Origin: an uncultured Clostridia bacterium | GTDB lineage: Bacteria; Bacillota; Clostridia; Christensenellales; Borkfalkiaceae | DNA: 64,000 nucleotides | Reading direction: 5' to 3' | NCBI GenBank assembly: GCA_947175325.1 | Contig: CAMWME010000001.1 | Span: 124,001-188,000 of the forward strand | In this document: piece by piece, positions 45,124-52,988 of the stretch | Position numbering within the stretch: position 1 is the first letter of the stretch | Layout of the letters: each line of letters begins with the position of its first letter | The notes under the pieces: generated by a model | Told to the model about the DNA's origin: nothing | Databases searched by the model: none | What the model saw: the letters and a program-made list of their open reading frames with translations, nothing else | Made by a program: the position numbers and the translations under genes

Positions 45124-45285
45124 TTATTGTTTGATTTTTCCTTCAACGATTGTATAGCCAATATACAAATCGCTATCCAGCACAGCTATTATATCCGCAT
45201 CATTATCTTTACGAATACATTCCTTTTGAGGATAGAGATTCAATTCTTGAGTAGGATTTTTCGTTATCCTATCAATTAGCTTTTC
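45124..45285 (-). pseudogene. C-terminal remnant of an amidohydrolase (isoaspartyl dipeptidase-like)
   Basis: 54 codons open on the minus strand just before the acyltransferase gene: KLIDRITKNPTQELNL, then IRKDNDADIIAVLDSDL and YTIVEGKIKQ, stop. This is the typical end of amidohydrolases (NPA..L.....I..G.DADIIVLD..L....T...GK), and closest in feel to IadA-type beta-aspartyl peptidases. A stop codon lies in frame just upstream and no start exists, so the rest of the gene is lost. Confidence 0.6.
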
Positions 45286-45290
45286 TTATT

Positions 45291-45319
45291 ATTATAGCAT
45301 ATTTATATTTAAAACGCAA
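45291..45319 (-). promoter_or_regulatory. Possible promoter of the island operon
   Basis: TATAAT (45291-45296) with TTGCGT (45314-45319) at 17 bp on the minus strand, immediately upstream of the amidohydrolase remnant and the acyltransferase gene. Confidence 0.45.
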
Positions 45320-45542
45320 TGAATTAAAAAATAAAATTTAATACTTATCTCTTATTGGAGCGGTAACATTGAAATTTGTTAAATTACGACATGATTCCAG
45401 TATTTAATTTATCAAACTACACAAATTTTAATGGTAAAAACGGGTTTTACGTAATTTGTCGTTTTATGCACAAAACTTGTACAAAATTTCTACAAAATTA
45501 GACAGAAAATGCAGGCGCATTTTCCATTAAATGATAGAAAAG

Positions 45543-45586
45543 AAAAACGGTCGTATCAAGCAAAATCGCTTAATTTGACCGTTTTT
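45543..45586. terminator. Terminator after spoIVB (island-supplied)
   Basis: Outer stem AAAAACGGTC/GACCGTTTTT with an inner AAGC/GCTT pair. T-runs follow on both strands. It lies 36 bases after the spoIVB stop on the minus strand, within the island. Confidence 0.8.
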
Positions 45587-45621
45587 TTATATATAATATT
45601 GTATAATTTTGTCTATTTTAT

Positions 45622-46638
45622 TCAATAAGAGTCGAGCATTTTGTCTATTGCAATTCCATATCCGCGTGTGGGGTCGTTTATGAATACGTGGGTTACCGCG
45701 CCGATAAGCTTTCCGTTCTGTACGATAGGGCTTCCGCTCATTCCTTGAACTATTCCGCCCGTCTTTTCAATTAGGCGCTTATCTTCTACTTTTATTACGA
45801 AGTTTCGGTTGTCTTTATTGTTCTTATCAACCTTAACTATTGAAATTTTGTAGGTTTCAGCCTCTTTGCCGTACACTGTCGAATAGATATACGCCGTGCC
45901 TATACTTACTTCGTCAAGCGACGCTTTGCTAACCTTTATAAGGTTAGAGCAATTAAAGTTTTCGGCAAGTTTACCGTAAACTCCGCACGGGCAGTTTACT
46001 TCCGCTTGACCTATAACCGAGCTTTCAAACGCACCGCGAAGCTCGCCCGGGGTTCCTCTTACACCCTTTTTAACGTCGTAAATGAGGCTGTTATAAACCG
46101 TACCGCCGTTTATTTGAAGCACTCGGTTAGTGCCGTCGGTTATCGGGTGACCGAGAGAGGCAAATTTATTATTAGTTTTATCTATATAGGTTACGGTACC
46201 TACGCCGTTTATGCTGTCTTTAACAAGTACGCCGATGCGCTTGCCGCCAGAAGCCAAATCTTTAACGGGGGTTACTGGCAAGGTCAGCCTTTCACTGCCG
46301 CGGAGGACTTCCACTTCGTACTTTTTATATTCTCTTGCGATAATCGCGTTTATATCAGAGGTTTTGTTTACTTCCTCGCCGTTTATCTTGTCGATAACGT
46401 CGCCCGCTTGAATTCCCGCATCGCGTGCCGGAGCACATGTGCCTCTTTCAGTCAGAACTTCGCAAATGCCAACGATTTCAACTTTGGTAGTGCTTAACAC
46501 GAACCCCGCGGGGAAACCGCCAAGATACAGTCCGTCCCCCGTTTCGGCAGAAGCAGCAAACGGCGCAAAGACGAACGCGCACAAGATAACCGCAACAAAC
46601 AATACCAATGCTTTAAATGATTTCTTTCTGTAAAACAT
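45622..46638 (-). CDS. spoIVB: SpoIVB serine peptidase (S55)
   Basis: 338 aa. Made in the forespore and secreted to the intermembrane space, where it cleaves SpoIVFA and starts sigma-K activation. Signal or anchor helix (ALVLFVAVILCAFVFAPFAASA), PDZ domain (ARDAGIQAGDVIDKINGEEV) and S55 peptidase domain with the catalytic Ser in GGIVQGMSGSPIVQNGKLIGAVTHV. The last 23 codons are supplied by the inserted island and the displaced original codons lie at 36129-36200. The reading frame is intact. spo0A, which usually follows, is absent here. Confidence 0.95.
   Translation of the reverse strand: MFYRKKSFKALVLFVAVILCAFVFAPFAASAETGDGLYLGGFPAGFVLSTTKVEIVGICEVLTERGTCAPARDAGIQAGDVIDKINGEEVNKTSDINAIIAREYKKYEVEVLRGSERLTLPVTPVKDLASGGKRIGVLVKDSINGVGTVTYIDKTNNKFASLGHPITDGTNRVLQINGGTVYNSLIYDVKKGVRGTPGELRGAFESSVIGQAEVNCPCGVYGKLAENFNCSNLIKVSKASLDEVSIGTAYIYSTVYGKEAETYKISIVKVDKNNKDNRNFVIKVEDKRLIEKTGGIVQGMSGSPIVQNGKLIGAVTHVFINDPTRGYGIAIDKMLDSY
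45668..45693 (-). repeat. Right attachment-like direct repeat (attR)
   Basis: Exact copy of 36175-36200 within the spoIVB frame. Crossover anywhere in these 26 bases keeps SpoIVB intact. Confidence 0.85.
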
Positions 46639-46683
46639 AACGGTATTATCTTGTGCAACAAAGTTTAAACTATACTAAAAAAA

Positions 46684-46701
46684 GCGGCATCAAATTGCCG
46701 C
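46684..46701 (-). terminator. Terminator between recN and spoIVB
   Basis: GCGGCA/TGCCGC stem with a six-base loop directly after the recN stop, then TTTTTTTAG on the minus strand. It uncouples spoIVB from recN, as expected for a forespore-specific gene. A GTATA at 46671-46675 could belong to a sigma-F/G type promoter for spoIVB, but the -10 is unconvincing. Confidence 0.8.
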
Positions 46702-46705
46702 CTTT

Positions 46706-48385
46706 TTATTTTTTGATTTGCTTAATAAGTTCTATTGCGTGTTGCCGTGCCGCCGCCGACTGCACACTACCGGTAAGCCTTACGATTTCGTCGATTTTGC
46801 TGTTTTCGTCAAGGCGTTTGACCTTCGTAAGGGTTTTTCCGCCCTCTTCAACCTTATAGATAAGGAACTGTGCGTCGCTTGCCGCACACACTTGAGGCAA
46901 GTGAGAAACCGCCAAGATTTGGGTGCTTTTTGAAATTTTAACAAACTTTTCCGCAACCGTCGTAGCGGTAAAGCCGCTTATGCCCGCGTCAATTTCATCG
47001 AATATGTAAGTCGAGATACCGTTAATATCTTTAAGCTGAGTCTTTACGGCAAGCATAAATCTTGACATTTCACCGCCACTTATTACCTTGCTTAAAGGTT
47101 TTAAAGGTTCGCCCTTGTTCGCCGAGAAGTTGAAACAAATACTGTCCGAACCGTTATGCGAGTTCAAATTTGCACTTTCTTCGTCGTATTCGGCAAATTC
47201 AACCTCAAACTTCGCGTCGGGGATATTCAAGGTTTTCAGTTCGCCGACCACTTCTTTACAAAACTTTTCGGCTCCGTCTTTTCTTAAAGCGGTTAGTTTT
47301 TTACATAGCGCAAAGATTTTTCCGTCAACGGCTTTTATTTCCGCCGTGTATTTTTCAACGGCGTTTGCACTGTCGCTTAAAATATCGGCTTTTGCGCGTG
47401 CCTTTTCGCAAAAATCGAGAATTTCCTTCTCATCCGCGCCGTACTTCTTCTTTAACGCCTTGATAAGCGTAAATCTTTCGTCAATTTCTTCAGCCTCGCG
47501 CCCGTCGAAGTTCAACTCGTCGGCAAGGTCGGAAACGGTTTCGGAAATATCCTCGACCTCTACGCTAAGGCTTTCAAGCCGCTCGCCCATCTGCGCGTAA
47601 GCTTCGCTTAAAGCGGAAATTCCGTTAATATAGTGCTTTGCGGTTGATATTCCGTCCGCACAGCCGCCCTCGTCACTGAGAACGGAGCGCACTGCGGAAA
47701 GTGAGGTTAAAATCTTTTCTGTGTTTGCAATAATATTCTGGCGGGTTTTAAGTTCTTCGAACTCGCCCTCTTTAAGGTTTGCACTCTCGATTTCGTTAAT
47801 CTGATAATTAAGAAGGTCTAATTGTCGTTCTCTTTCGCTTTCGTCGCCGCCGAGTTCGGCAATTTTAACTTTAAGCCCTTTCTTTTCGGCAATTAAAGCT
47901 GCCAAATCTTCCTTGATTTTTTGCGCCTTATCGCCGAGAAGCCCGTCGATTACCTTTAACTGGTTGTCCTCACTCAGCAAGAAAAAGTGCTCGCTTTGCC
48001 CGTGAACGTCCACGAGGTGTTGCGTTACGCTTTTAAGCATTGACGCGGTAACGGTGTTGCCGTTAATCTTAATTGCGCCCTTGCCTTCCGCAGTAAGCTT
48101 ACGGGTTATAACTATCTCTCCTTCGCTTTCGATATCGAGTTCTTTAAGCTTCTTTAAAGCCTCGGAACTTTCTTCAACGAAAAATTCGGCTCGCACAGAC
48201 ATCTCTTGCTCGCCGTATCTTATCATGGTTTTATCGGCTTTGGAACCGAGAACGAAGTTTATCGAATCAAGTATGACCGATTTGCCCGAACCCGTTTCGC
48301 CCGATAAAATATTAAGTTTTTCGTCAAACTCTATATCCGCTTCTTGTATAAGCGCGATATTTTTGACGCACAACCTTTGCAACAT
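46706..48385 (-). CDS. recN: DNA repair protein RecN
   Basis: 559-aa SMC-like ATPase of double-strand-break repair. Walker A GETGSGKSVILDSINFVLG at residues 30-48, central coiled coil, the ABC signature in SKVISGGEMSRFMLA and Walker B YIFDEIDAGISG. The C-terminal SHLPQVCAASDAQFLI completes the head. It overlaps the argR stop by one base, the conserved argR-recN pair of Firmicutes. Confidence 0.97.
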   Translation of the reverse strand: MLQRLCVKNIALIQEADIEFDEKLNILSGETGSGKSVILDSINFVLGSKADKTMIRYGEQEMSVRAEFFVEESSEALKKLKELDIESEGEIVITRKLTAEGKGAIKINGNTVTASMLKSVTQHLVDVHGQSEHFFLLSEDNQLKVIDGLLGDKAQKIKEDLAALIAEKKGLKVKIAELGGDESERERQLDLLNYQINEIESANLKEGEFEELKTRQNIIANTEKILTSLSAVRSVLSDEGGCADGISTAKHYINGISALSEAYAQMGERLESLSVEVEDISETVSDLADELNFDGREAEEIDERFTLIKALKKKYGADEKEILDFCEKARAKADILSDSANAVEKYTAEIKAVDGKIFALCKKLTALRKDGAEKFCKEVVGELKTLNIPDAKFEVEFAEYDEESANLNSHNGSDSICFNFSANKGEPLKPLSKVISGGEMSRFMLAVKTQLKDINGISTYIFDEIDAGISGFTATTVAEKFVKISKSTQILAVSHLPQVCAASDAQFLIYKVEEGGKTLTKVKRLDENSKIDEIVRLTGSVQSAAARQHAIELIKQIKK

Positions 48386-48837
48386 CAGCTTAAATATTCT
48401 TTCAGCATTTCCACTACGGCTTGAGTGCGCTCGTTACTGTCAACGACGATTAAAAGCGTATCGTCGCCCGCGATACTGCCGATTATCGCGTCGATGTTAA
48501 GGCTGTCGACGAAAACCCCGACGGTTGAGCCGTTGCCGCGCATAGTTTTAACGAGGATGAGGTTGTTAGCCGCCCTTATGCCGAGAACGCAACCTTTAAA
48601 AAGGTTGGTCATTCTGTTCGTTACGCTGTCAACGTAGCTGTCAAAGCTTGCGTACTTATACTTTTTCTGTATGCCCGCAACCTTGTAAAGCTTTAAATCC
48701 TTAACGTCGCGGGAAATGGTTGCTTGCGTAACGTTGAAGTTAGCCTTGTTCAGCTCCTCGCAAAGCTCTTCTTGCGTATCTATTTCTTTGGTTGCAATAA
48801 TTTCCAGAATTTTTTGTTGTCTTAAACTTCTTTGCAT
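48385..48837 (-). CDS. argR: Arginine repressor
   Basis: 150 aa. N-terminal winged helix with EDLCEELNKANFNVTQATISRDVKDL-type recognition (visible as NVTQATISRDVKDLKLYKV) and a C-terminal arginine-binding, hexamer-forming domain with the GSIAGDDTLLIVV motif. It represses arginine biosynthesis and activates catabolism when arginine is high. No arg genes are in the window. Its position before recN is a conserved Gram-positive order. Confidence 0.96.
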   Translation of the reverse strand: MQRSLRQQKILEIIATKEIDTQEELCEELNKANFNVTQATISRDVKDLKLYKVAGIQKKYKYASFDSYVDSVTNRMTNLFKGCVLGIRAANNLILVKTMRGNGSTVGVFVDSLNIDAIIGSIAGDDTLLIVVDSNERTQAVVEMLKEYLS

Positions 48838-48839
48838 AA

Positions 48840-49646
48840 TTATTTACTCCAAATATTTAACTTAATAAGTAATTTACTGAAAAAATTCTTGTCGTCGGAA
48901 GTTATAAAATCGGCTTTATATTCCGACTTTGAAACGATAACCTTTTCCCCGTCCTTGACTTCGCCCACCGTTCTGCCGTCCACGATAAGCCCGAGCGGCG
49001 CACCCGCGTTTACGGGGCTTATGCTCAACAACGAACCGTCACCGAACACTACGGGCCGTGAATGCAACGAGTGCGGACATATCGGCGTTAAAATAAACGC
49101 GCCGATATCGGGTGTAAGAACCGAACCGCCCGCAGCAAGTGAATACGCCGTAGAGCCCGTCGGGGTGCTTACGATTATCCCGTCCGAAGAAAAGTTGTCA
49201 ACCGTCGTGCCGTCTATTTCCGCATGTAGGCTTACGGTATTGCAGAAATTCGTACCGCTCGTACTGCGTTGAATAACCAAATCGTTCAATGCGAGAAACT
49301 CTTTCCCCGCCGCTTCGATTTTAAGCATGCTGCGGCTTTGAACTTTATACTTACCGCCCTTAACAAGCTCTATCGCTTCGTCAAGCTTGTCTGGTTCGAA
49401 CTCGGCAAGAAAGCCTATATGTCCGTAGTTTATACCTATTATTTTTATACCGCGGGTTGCACACTCTGCGGCAACGTTCAAAATAGTCCCGTCACCGCCC
49501 AAAACGAACAAAACTTCAAGCCCGTCAAGGTCGGCAGAGGACTTTACCACCGAGCAAAGCTCCGGTGAAAAAGCCGAAGAAATTTGGTTGATATACTTCT
49601 TGTTATCGGAAAAATATTTTTCGTTTAAATATATTCCAACTTTCAT
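48840..49646 (-). CDS. nadK: NAD kinase
   Basis: 268 aa, phosphorylates NAD to NADP. GGDGTIL motif near residue 53, the substrate motif ALNDLVIQRS near 118, TPTGSTAYSLAAGG near 158 and PICPHSLHSRPVV near 187 are all intact. The ATG is only nine bases from the end of a clear -10 box, so the message is predicted to be nearly leaderless. It is first in the nadK-argR-recN operon. Confidence 0.96.
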   Translation of the reverse strand: MKVGIYLNEKYFSDNKKYINQISSAFSPELCSVVKSSADLDGLEVLFVLGGDGTILNVAAECATRGIKIIGINYGHIGFLAEFEPDKLDEAIELVKGGKYKVQSRSMLKIEAAGKEFLALNDLVIQRSTSGTNFCNTVSLHAEIDGTTVDNFSSDGIIVSTPTGSTAYSLAAGGSVLTPDIGAFILTPICPHSLHSRPVVFGDGSLLSISPVNAGAPLGLIVDGRTVGEVKDGEKVIVSKSEYKADFITSDDKNFFSKLLIKLNIWSK

Positions 49647-49655
49647 ACGAAATGT

Positions 49656-49684
49656 ATTATATACCTATTTATGCAAAAATGCAA
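49656..49684 (-). promoter_or_regulatory. SigA-type promoter giving a nearly leaderless nadK transcript
   Basis: TTGCAT (49679-49684) and TATAAT (49656-49661) with a 17-bp spacer, minus strand. The nadK ATG begins at 49646, so the expected 5' UTR is 2-4 nt. Confidence 0.75.
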
Positions 49685-49767
49685 CAGAAATTAATGTATA
49701 TTTTTTAAAATTATACAGAAAAGTGTATTTTATTCCAAATTATACACAGTCATTGTAAAGTTATAAA

Positions 49768-49797
49768 AAAACCGCCGTTTTACAAAACGACGGTTTT
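49768..49797 (-). terminator. Intrinsic terminator overlapping the end of tlyA
   Basis: AAAACCG-CG stem with one G-U wobble, then TTTTTTT on the minus strand. The hairpin includes the last codons and the stop codon (49780-49782) of tlyA. Confidence 0.85.
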
Positions 49798-50535
49798 AAT
49801 AAGTTTTTCTTTTTCTTCGGCTTTTGCGCCCTTTTTCAAAAGGATTAAGTATTCCAAATTTTTGCCCTTAATTATAGGCGCATTCGTTAGTTTTTGCGGT
49901 GCCAACCCGACGGATAGCGAAAAATCGTAAATTTTTGAAATTATCTTTGCGTGCATCGACTTGTCCCGCACGATTCCGTTCTTGCCTACGCTTTTGCTTT
50001 CGCACTCGAATTGCGGTTTAATAAGTGCCAACGCGCACTTACCTTCACCAAGAACTTCCGCAACCGCACCGAGGATATAAGTCAAAGAAATAAAGCTTAC
50101 GTCTATCGTAACGCCGTCAAGTTCCTCCTCAAACAGCCCCGAGTGCAAGTTTCTTGCATTGAAGTTATCAATGACCACTACGTTATTATTTAACAAGCTT
50201 TTGTCAAGCTGACTTTCACCGACGTCAATACAGTAAACTTTTTTTGCGCCGTTTTTTAAAAGACAGTCGCAAAAGCCGCCCGTACTTGCGCCTATATCCG
50301 CAAATATTTTGCCTTCAGTGCTGAAAGAGAAATCTTTTAAAGCCTTTTGAAGTTTAAAGCCGCCCGCAGAAACGAAGTTTTCTTCAAGCTGCTCAACCTC
50401 TATTTCGTCGCCGTCCTTTACATCGTAAGAGCGGGCAACGGCTTTACCGTTGACTTTAACCAGTCCCTTTTCAACGGCATTTGCCGCCTTGGTGCGAGAA
50501 CCGAGTTTTTCCGAAAGATATTTATCTATTCTCAT
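49780..50535 (-). CDS. tlyA: TlyA-family rRNA 2'-O-methyltransferase (hemolysin A family)
   Basis: 251 aa. N-terminal S4 RNA-binding domain (RIDKYLSEKLGSRTKAANAVEKGLV), then a FtsJ-like SAM methyltransferase domain with FADIGASTGGFCDCLLKNGAKKVYCIDVG and VTIDVSFISLTYI. Homologues methylate ribose of cytidine in 16S and/or 23S rRNA. It overlaps dxs by 14 bases and ends the isoprenoid operon with a terminator over its stop codon. Confidence 0.94.
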   Translation of the reverse strand: MRIDKYLSEKLGSRTKAANAVEKGLVKVNGKAVARSYDVKDGDEIEVEQLEENFVSAGGFKLQKALKDFSFSTEGKIFADIGASTGGFCDCLLKNGAKKVYCIDVGESQLDKSLLNNNVVVIDNFNARNLHSGLFEEELDGVTIDVSFISLTYILGAVAEVLGEGKCALALIKPQFECESKSVGKNGIVRDKSMHAKIISKIYDFSLSVGLAPQKLTNAPIIKGKNLEYLILLKKGAKAEEKEKLIKTVVL

Positions 50536-52258
50536 TTGATTTTATATAATCAGCAATATCCTTGCCGTTTACGCCGCGCTCGCTCATAAGCTCGGCAACG
50601 CTACCTTGCGGAATAAATTCGTCCGCATAAGCAAAGTTTTTAATAACCTTTTCTTTACCGCTAAAATAACCGTTAACAAGCGAGCCGAAACCGCCCGTAA
50701 GCATATTGTCTTCAACGGTCAAAATAATTTTTTCTTTAAGCCCGTCAAGCATCTCGGTATCCAACGGCTTGACGAAACGTGCGTTAACAACGGTTATTTC
50801 TATCCCGTCTTTTTTAAGCTGTTCCGCCGCGACGAAGGCTTGCGTAATCGCCCTTTCACCGCACGCAAGAATTGCATACTTCCCGTCACCCTTAATAAGT
50901 CTTTCCCACTTGCTTTTCTCGATTTTTTGGCAAGCGCCGAAAATCTTTTTGCCATCTCTAGGATAACGGATAGCAAGCGGTGCATTAAAGCCTTCGCTGA
51001 ACTCTATCATTTTTTCAAACTCGTTCAAGTCCTTGGGAACGGCTATCGTAAGGTTGGGAATTAAGCTTAAAAACGACAAATCGAACACGCCTTGATGCGT
51101 TTCGCCGTCCGCGCCCGAAATACCGGCACGGTCAACGCATAAAGTTACTGGTAAATTCTGCTCGCAAATATCCAATACGATTTCGTCGAAAGAACGCTGT
51201 AAAAAGGTTGAATATACTGCGTAATAAGGTTTGAGCCCCGCCGATGCCATTGACGCGCAGAGTATGGTTGCGTGTTCCTCGCAAATACCCACGTCCACCG
51301 AACGGTTAGGGTATTTTTCAAAAAATTCCGAAAGCCCAAGGCTCGAAGTCATCGCCGCCGTTACGGCAACTATTTTATTATTCTTTTCGGCAAGCCTCGT
51401 AAGCGTGTTACCCAAAACTTGCGAATATTCCGTACTAACCGAAGAAGGATTGCCCTTTGAAATGCCGTGCGTTGCCTCGGGGTCGTCCTCACAGAAGGCG
51501 TAACCCTTGCCCTTCTTTGTAATGATATGTAAAATAACCGACTCGGTCTTAATTCTTTCTTTGACTTCGGTCAGTTTGTTTATCATAACTTCCAAATCGT
51601 TGCCGTCGTAAACGCCGTCGTAACCGAACCCGAACCGTTCGAAGATTTTGGCGTGGCGGTCAACCTTGGACTTATGCGTGATATCTTCCGATAAGATTTC
51701 AAGGTACTCGTGCATACTGCCTACGGTAGGCGCGATAGACATCCCGTTATCGTTAAGAATAAGCAACACGTTGGTATTTAACAGTCGAAGACTATTAAAC
51801 GCCTCATAAATAAGTCCGTTATTGAAAGAGCCGTCCCCTATCACCGCAATTACGTTGAAGTTTTCGCCTTTAATATCGCGGGCCTTTGCAATACCCAAAG
51901 CCGCGGAAACCGAAGTTCCCGCGTGCCCCGTATCGTAGCAGTCGTACGGGCTTTCTTCGCGCTTGGGGAAGCCCGAAATGCCGTTCTTCTGCCTTATCGT
52001 ATTAAATTTATCGTATCTTCCCGTAAGAAGCTTATGCGTGTAGCATTGATGCCCCACGTCGAAAACGAGCTTATCCTCGGGAAAATCGAAGACGTAATGA
52101 AGGGCAACCGTCAGCTCGACCATACCGAGGTTGGAAGAAAGATGCCCGCCGTTTTTTAAAACGGTTTGGGTGATAACCTCCCTCGCCTCCTCGCAAAGAG
52201 CTATAAGCTCTTTCAAGGTCATTTTTTTAAGTTTTGCCCTTGTTATGTTTTCAAGCAT
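50522..52258 (-). CDS. dxs: 1-deoxy-D-xylulose-5-phosphate synthase
   Basis: 578-aa thiamine-diphosphate enzyme, first step of the MEP isoprenoid pathway. ThDP/metal motif GDGSFNNGLIYEAFN near residue 140 (often GDGALTGGMAYEA, so altered in the second half), HITKKGKGYAFCE, and the transketolase-like pyrimidine domain with DRAGISGADGETHQGVFDLSF. The length is about 40 residues below the usual 620. It is co-located with ispA and OLE RNA/oapA, and its start overlaps the oapA stop by one base. Confidence 0.95.
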   Translation of the reverse strand: MLENITRAKLKKMTLKELIALCEEAREVITQTVLKNGGHLSSNLGMVELTVALHYVFDFPEDKLVFDVGHQCYTHKLLTGRYDKFNTIRQKNGISGFPKREESPYDCYDTGHAGTSVSAALGIAKARDIKGENFNVIAVIGDGSFNNGLIYEAFNSLRLLNTNVLLILNDNGMSIAPTVGSMHEYLEILSEDITHKSKVDRHAKIFERFGFGYDGVYDGNDLEVMINKLTEVKERIKTESVILHIITKKGKGYAFCEDDPEATHGISKGNPSSVSTEYSQVLGNTLTRLAEKNNKIVAVTAAMTSSLGLSEFFEKYPNRSVDVGICEEHATILCASMASAGLKPYYAVYSTFLQRSFDEIVLDICEQNLPVTLCVDRAGISGADGETHQGVFDLSFLSLIPNLTIAVPKDLNEFEKMIEFSEGFNAPLAIRYPRDGKKIFGACQKIEKSKWERLIKGDGKYAILACGERAITQAFVAAEQLKKDGIEITVVNARFVKPLDTEMLDGLKEKIILTVEDNMLTGGFGSLVNGYFSGKEKVIKNFAYADEFIPQGSVAELMSERGVNGKDIADYIKSNENR

Positions 52259-52947
52259 TACTTTTCCTTTTTGAAGAAGGTAGTAAATTTGGCAAAGCCG
52301 AATACTATCTGCTTGTTGTATTTAACGGCAACGTGTTTAAAAAGTGCCTTGCCGCCTACCGTAAGCGCACCGATTGCCGCACTTATGCCGATGGAAGCTA
52401 TAAGCTCCCACGTGGTGCCCGTAACCGCGATATCAATAACCAAAGCTGCGCCCGCGGCACCGCTGACGATACCGCAAATATCGCCTATGACGTCTGCGAA
52501 TATACTTGAAAGTTTAGTTGCGTTGCGGCAAAAAGTAACCGCGCGTTTTGCGCCCTTAATCTTGTTTGACGCCATAGCGTGAAAGGCTTCGGGGCTAATC
52601 GAAATTATCGCGTTTGCAAGCACGTCGCAGCCGATATTTAGTACTAAAAGTACTAATAAAACTATTATGCAGACGTATGCGGGACTGCCTTTAACGGAAA
52701 TTTCAGTTAAAAAGCTGAATAATACCGTCAAAGCAAACGATAAGAAAAATACGCTTATACCCCAGATAAGCCACGCGTTTTTGTGCTTTTTCTTCTGCTT
52801 CGCCTTCTTTTTTTTGCGGGCGGTTTTCGTTTCCTCTGCAAGCTGTTCGGCGGGGTTTTCCGCTTGCTCTTGCAAGTTTTCGGTCCCCTCGGACGGAGGC
52901 TCGCTCGTTGGCTGTGAGGTTAAATTTTGTTGTTCGTCGTTATCCAT
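52258..52947 (-). CDS. oapA: OLE RNA-associated membrane protein OapA
   Basis: 229 aa. An acidic, Gln-rich N-terminal tail (about 40 residues) is followed by a Lys/Arg block (RKKKKAKQKKKHKN) and four transmembrane helices at about 58-80, 91-118, 149-177 and 180-205. The third contains ADVIGDIC, a DxxxD motif (Asp152 and Asp156) characteristic of OapA, which binds OLE RNA and holds it at the membrane. The decisive support is position: directly 3' of a structured RNA of about 590 nt, between ispA and dxs, as in Bacillus halodurans. A database match would settle it. Confidence 0.82.
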   Translation of the reverse strand: MDNDEQQNLTSQPTSEPPSEGTENLQEQAENPAEQLAEETKTARKKKKAKQKKKHKNAWLIWGISVFFLSFALTVLFSFLTEISVKGSPAYVCIIVLLVLLVLNIGCDVLANAIISISPEAFHAMASNKIKGAKRAVTFCRNATKLSSIFADVIGDICGIVSGAAGAALVIDIAVTGTTWELIASIGISAAIGALTVGGKALFKHVAVKYNKQIVFGFAKFTTFFKKEK

Positions 52948-52965
52948 ATAACCTTTTAAAAAGAA

Positions 52966-52988
52966 ATACGCACTTTTAAAGCGCGTAT
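52966..52988 (-). terminator. Terminator-like hairpin at the 3' end of OLE RNA
   Basis: ATACGCGCTTT/AAAGTGCGTAT (RNA sense) with G-U pairing, followed by TTCTTTTT just before the oapA ribosome site. It probably defines the OLE RNA 3' end, with partial read-through into oapA. Confidence 0.65.

Larger units (their letters stand above)
45286..45621. other. AT-rich non-coding right flank of the island
   Basis: No coding frame is supported here. It contains the possible operon promoter at 45291-45319, a short hairpin GAAAATGC/GCATTTTC (45505-45524), repeated ACAAAA motifs at about 45470-45500 and the spoIVB terminator. Truncation of the amidohydrolase gene next to it suggests that a deletion has removed island sequence, perhaps including a recombinase gene. 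Confidence 0.5.
36175..45693. mobile_element. 9.5-kb AT-rich genomic island integrated in the 3' end of spoIVB
   Basis: The segment lies between exact 26-bp direct repeats in spoIVB coding sequence. Its base composition and codon use (many AAA/ATT/TTA codons) are clearly more AT-rich than both flanks, where GCG/GAC-type codons dominate. It supplies a new, near-synonymous spoIVB tail, a habit of site-specific integrating elements that use a conserved gene end as target. It carries a DUF6870 gene, a family seen on clostridial conjugative elements. No integrase, relaxase or transposase is visible, and gene remnants lie near both ends, so it is probably a decayed or non-autonomous element. Confidence 0.82.

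Noticed and set aside
45470-45500. ACAAAA-type repeats near the island right end as a CRISPR array or iteron
   Set aside because: Short, irregular and few; no spacer structure. No CRISPR array is visible anywhere in the window.
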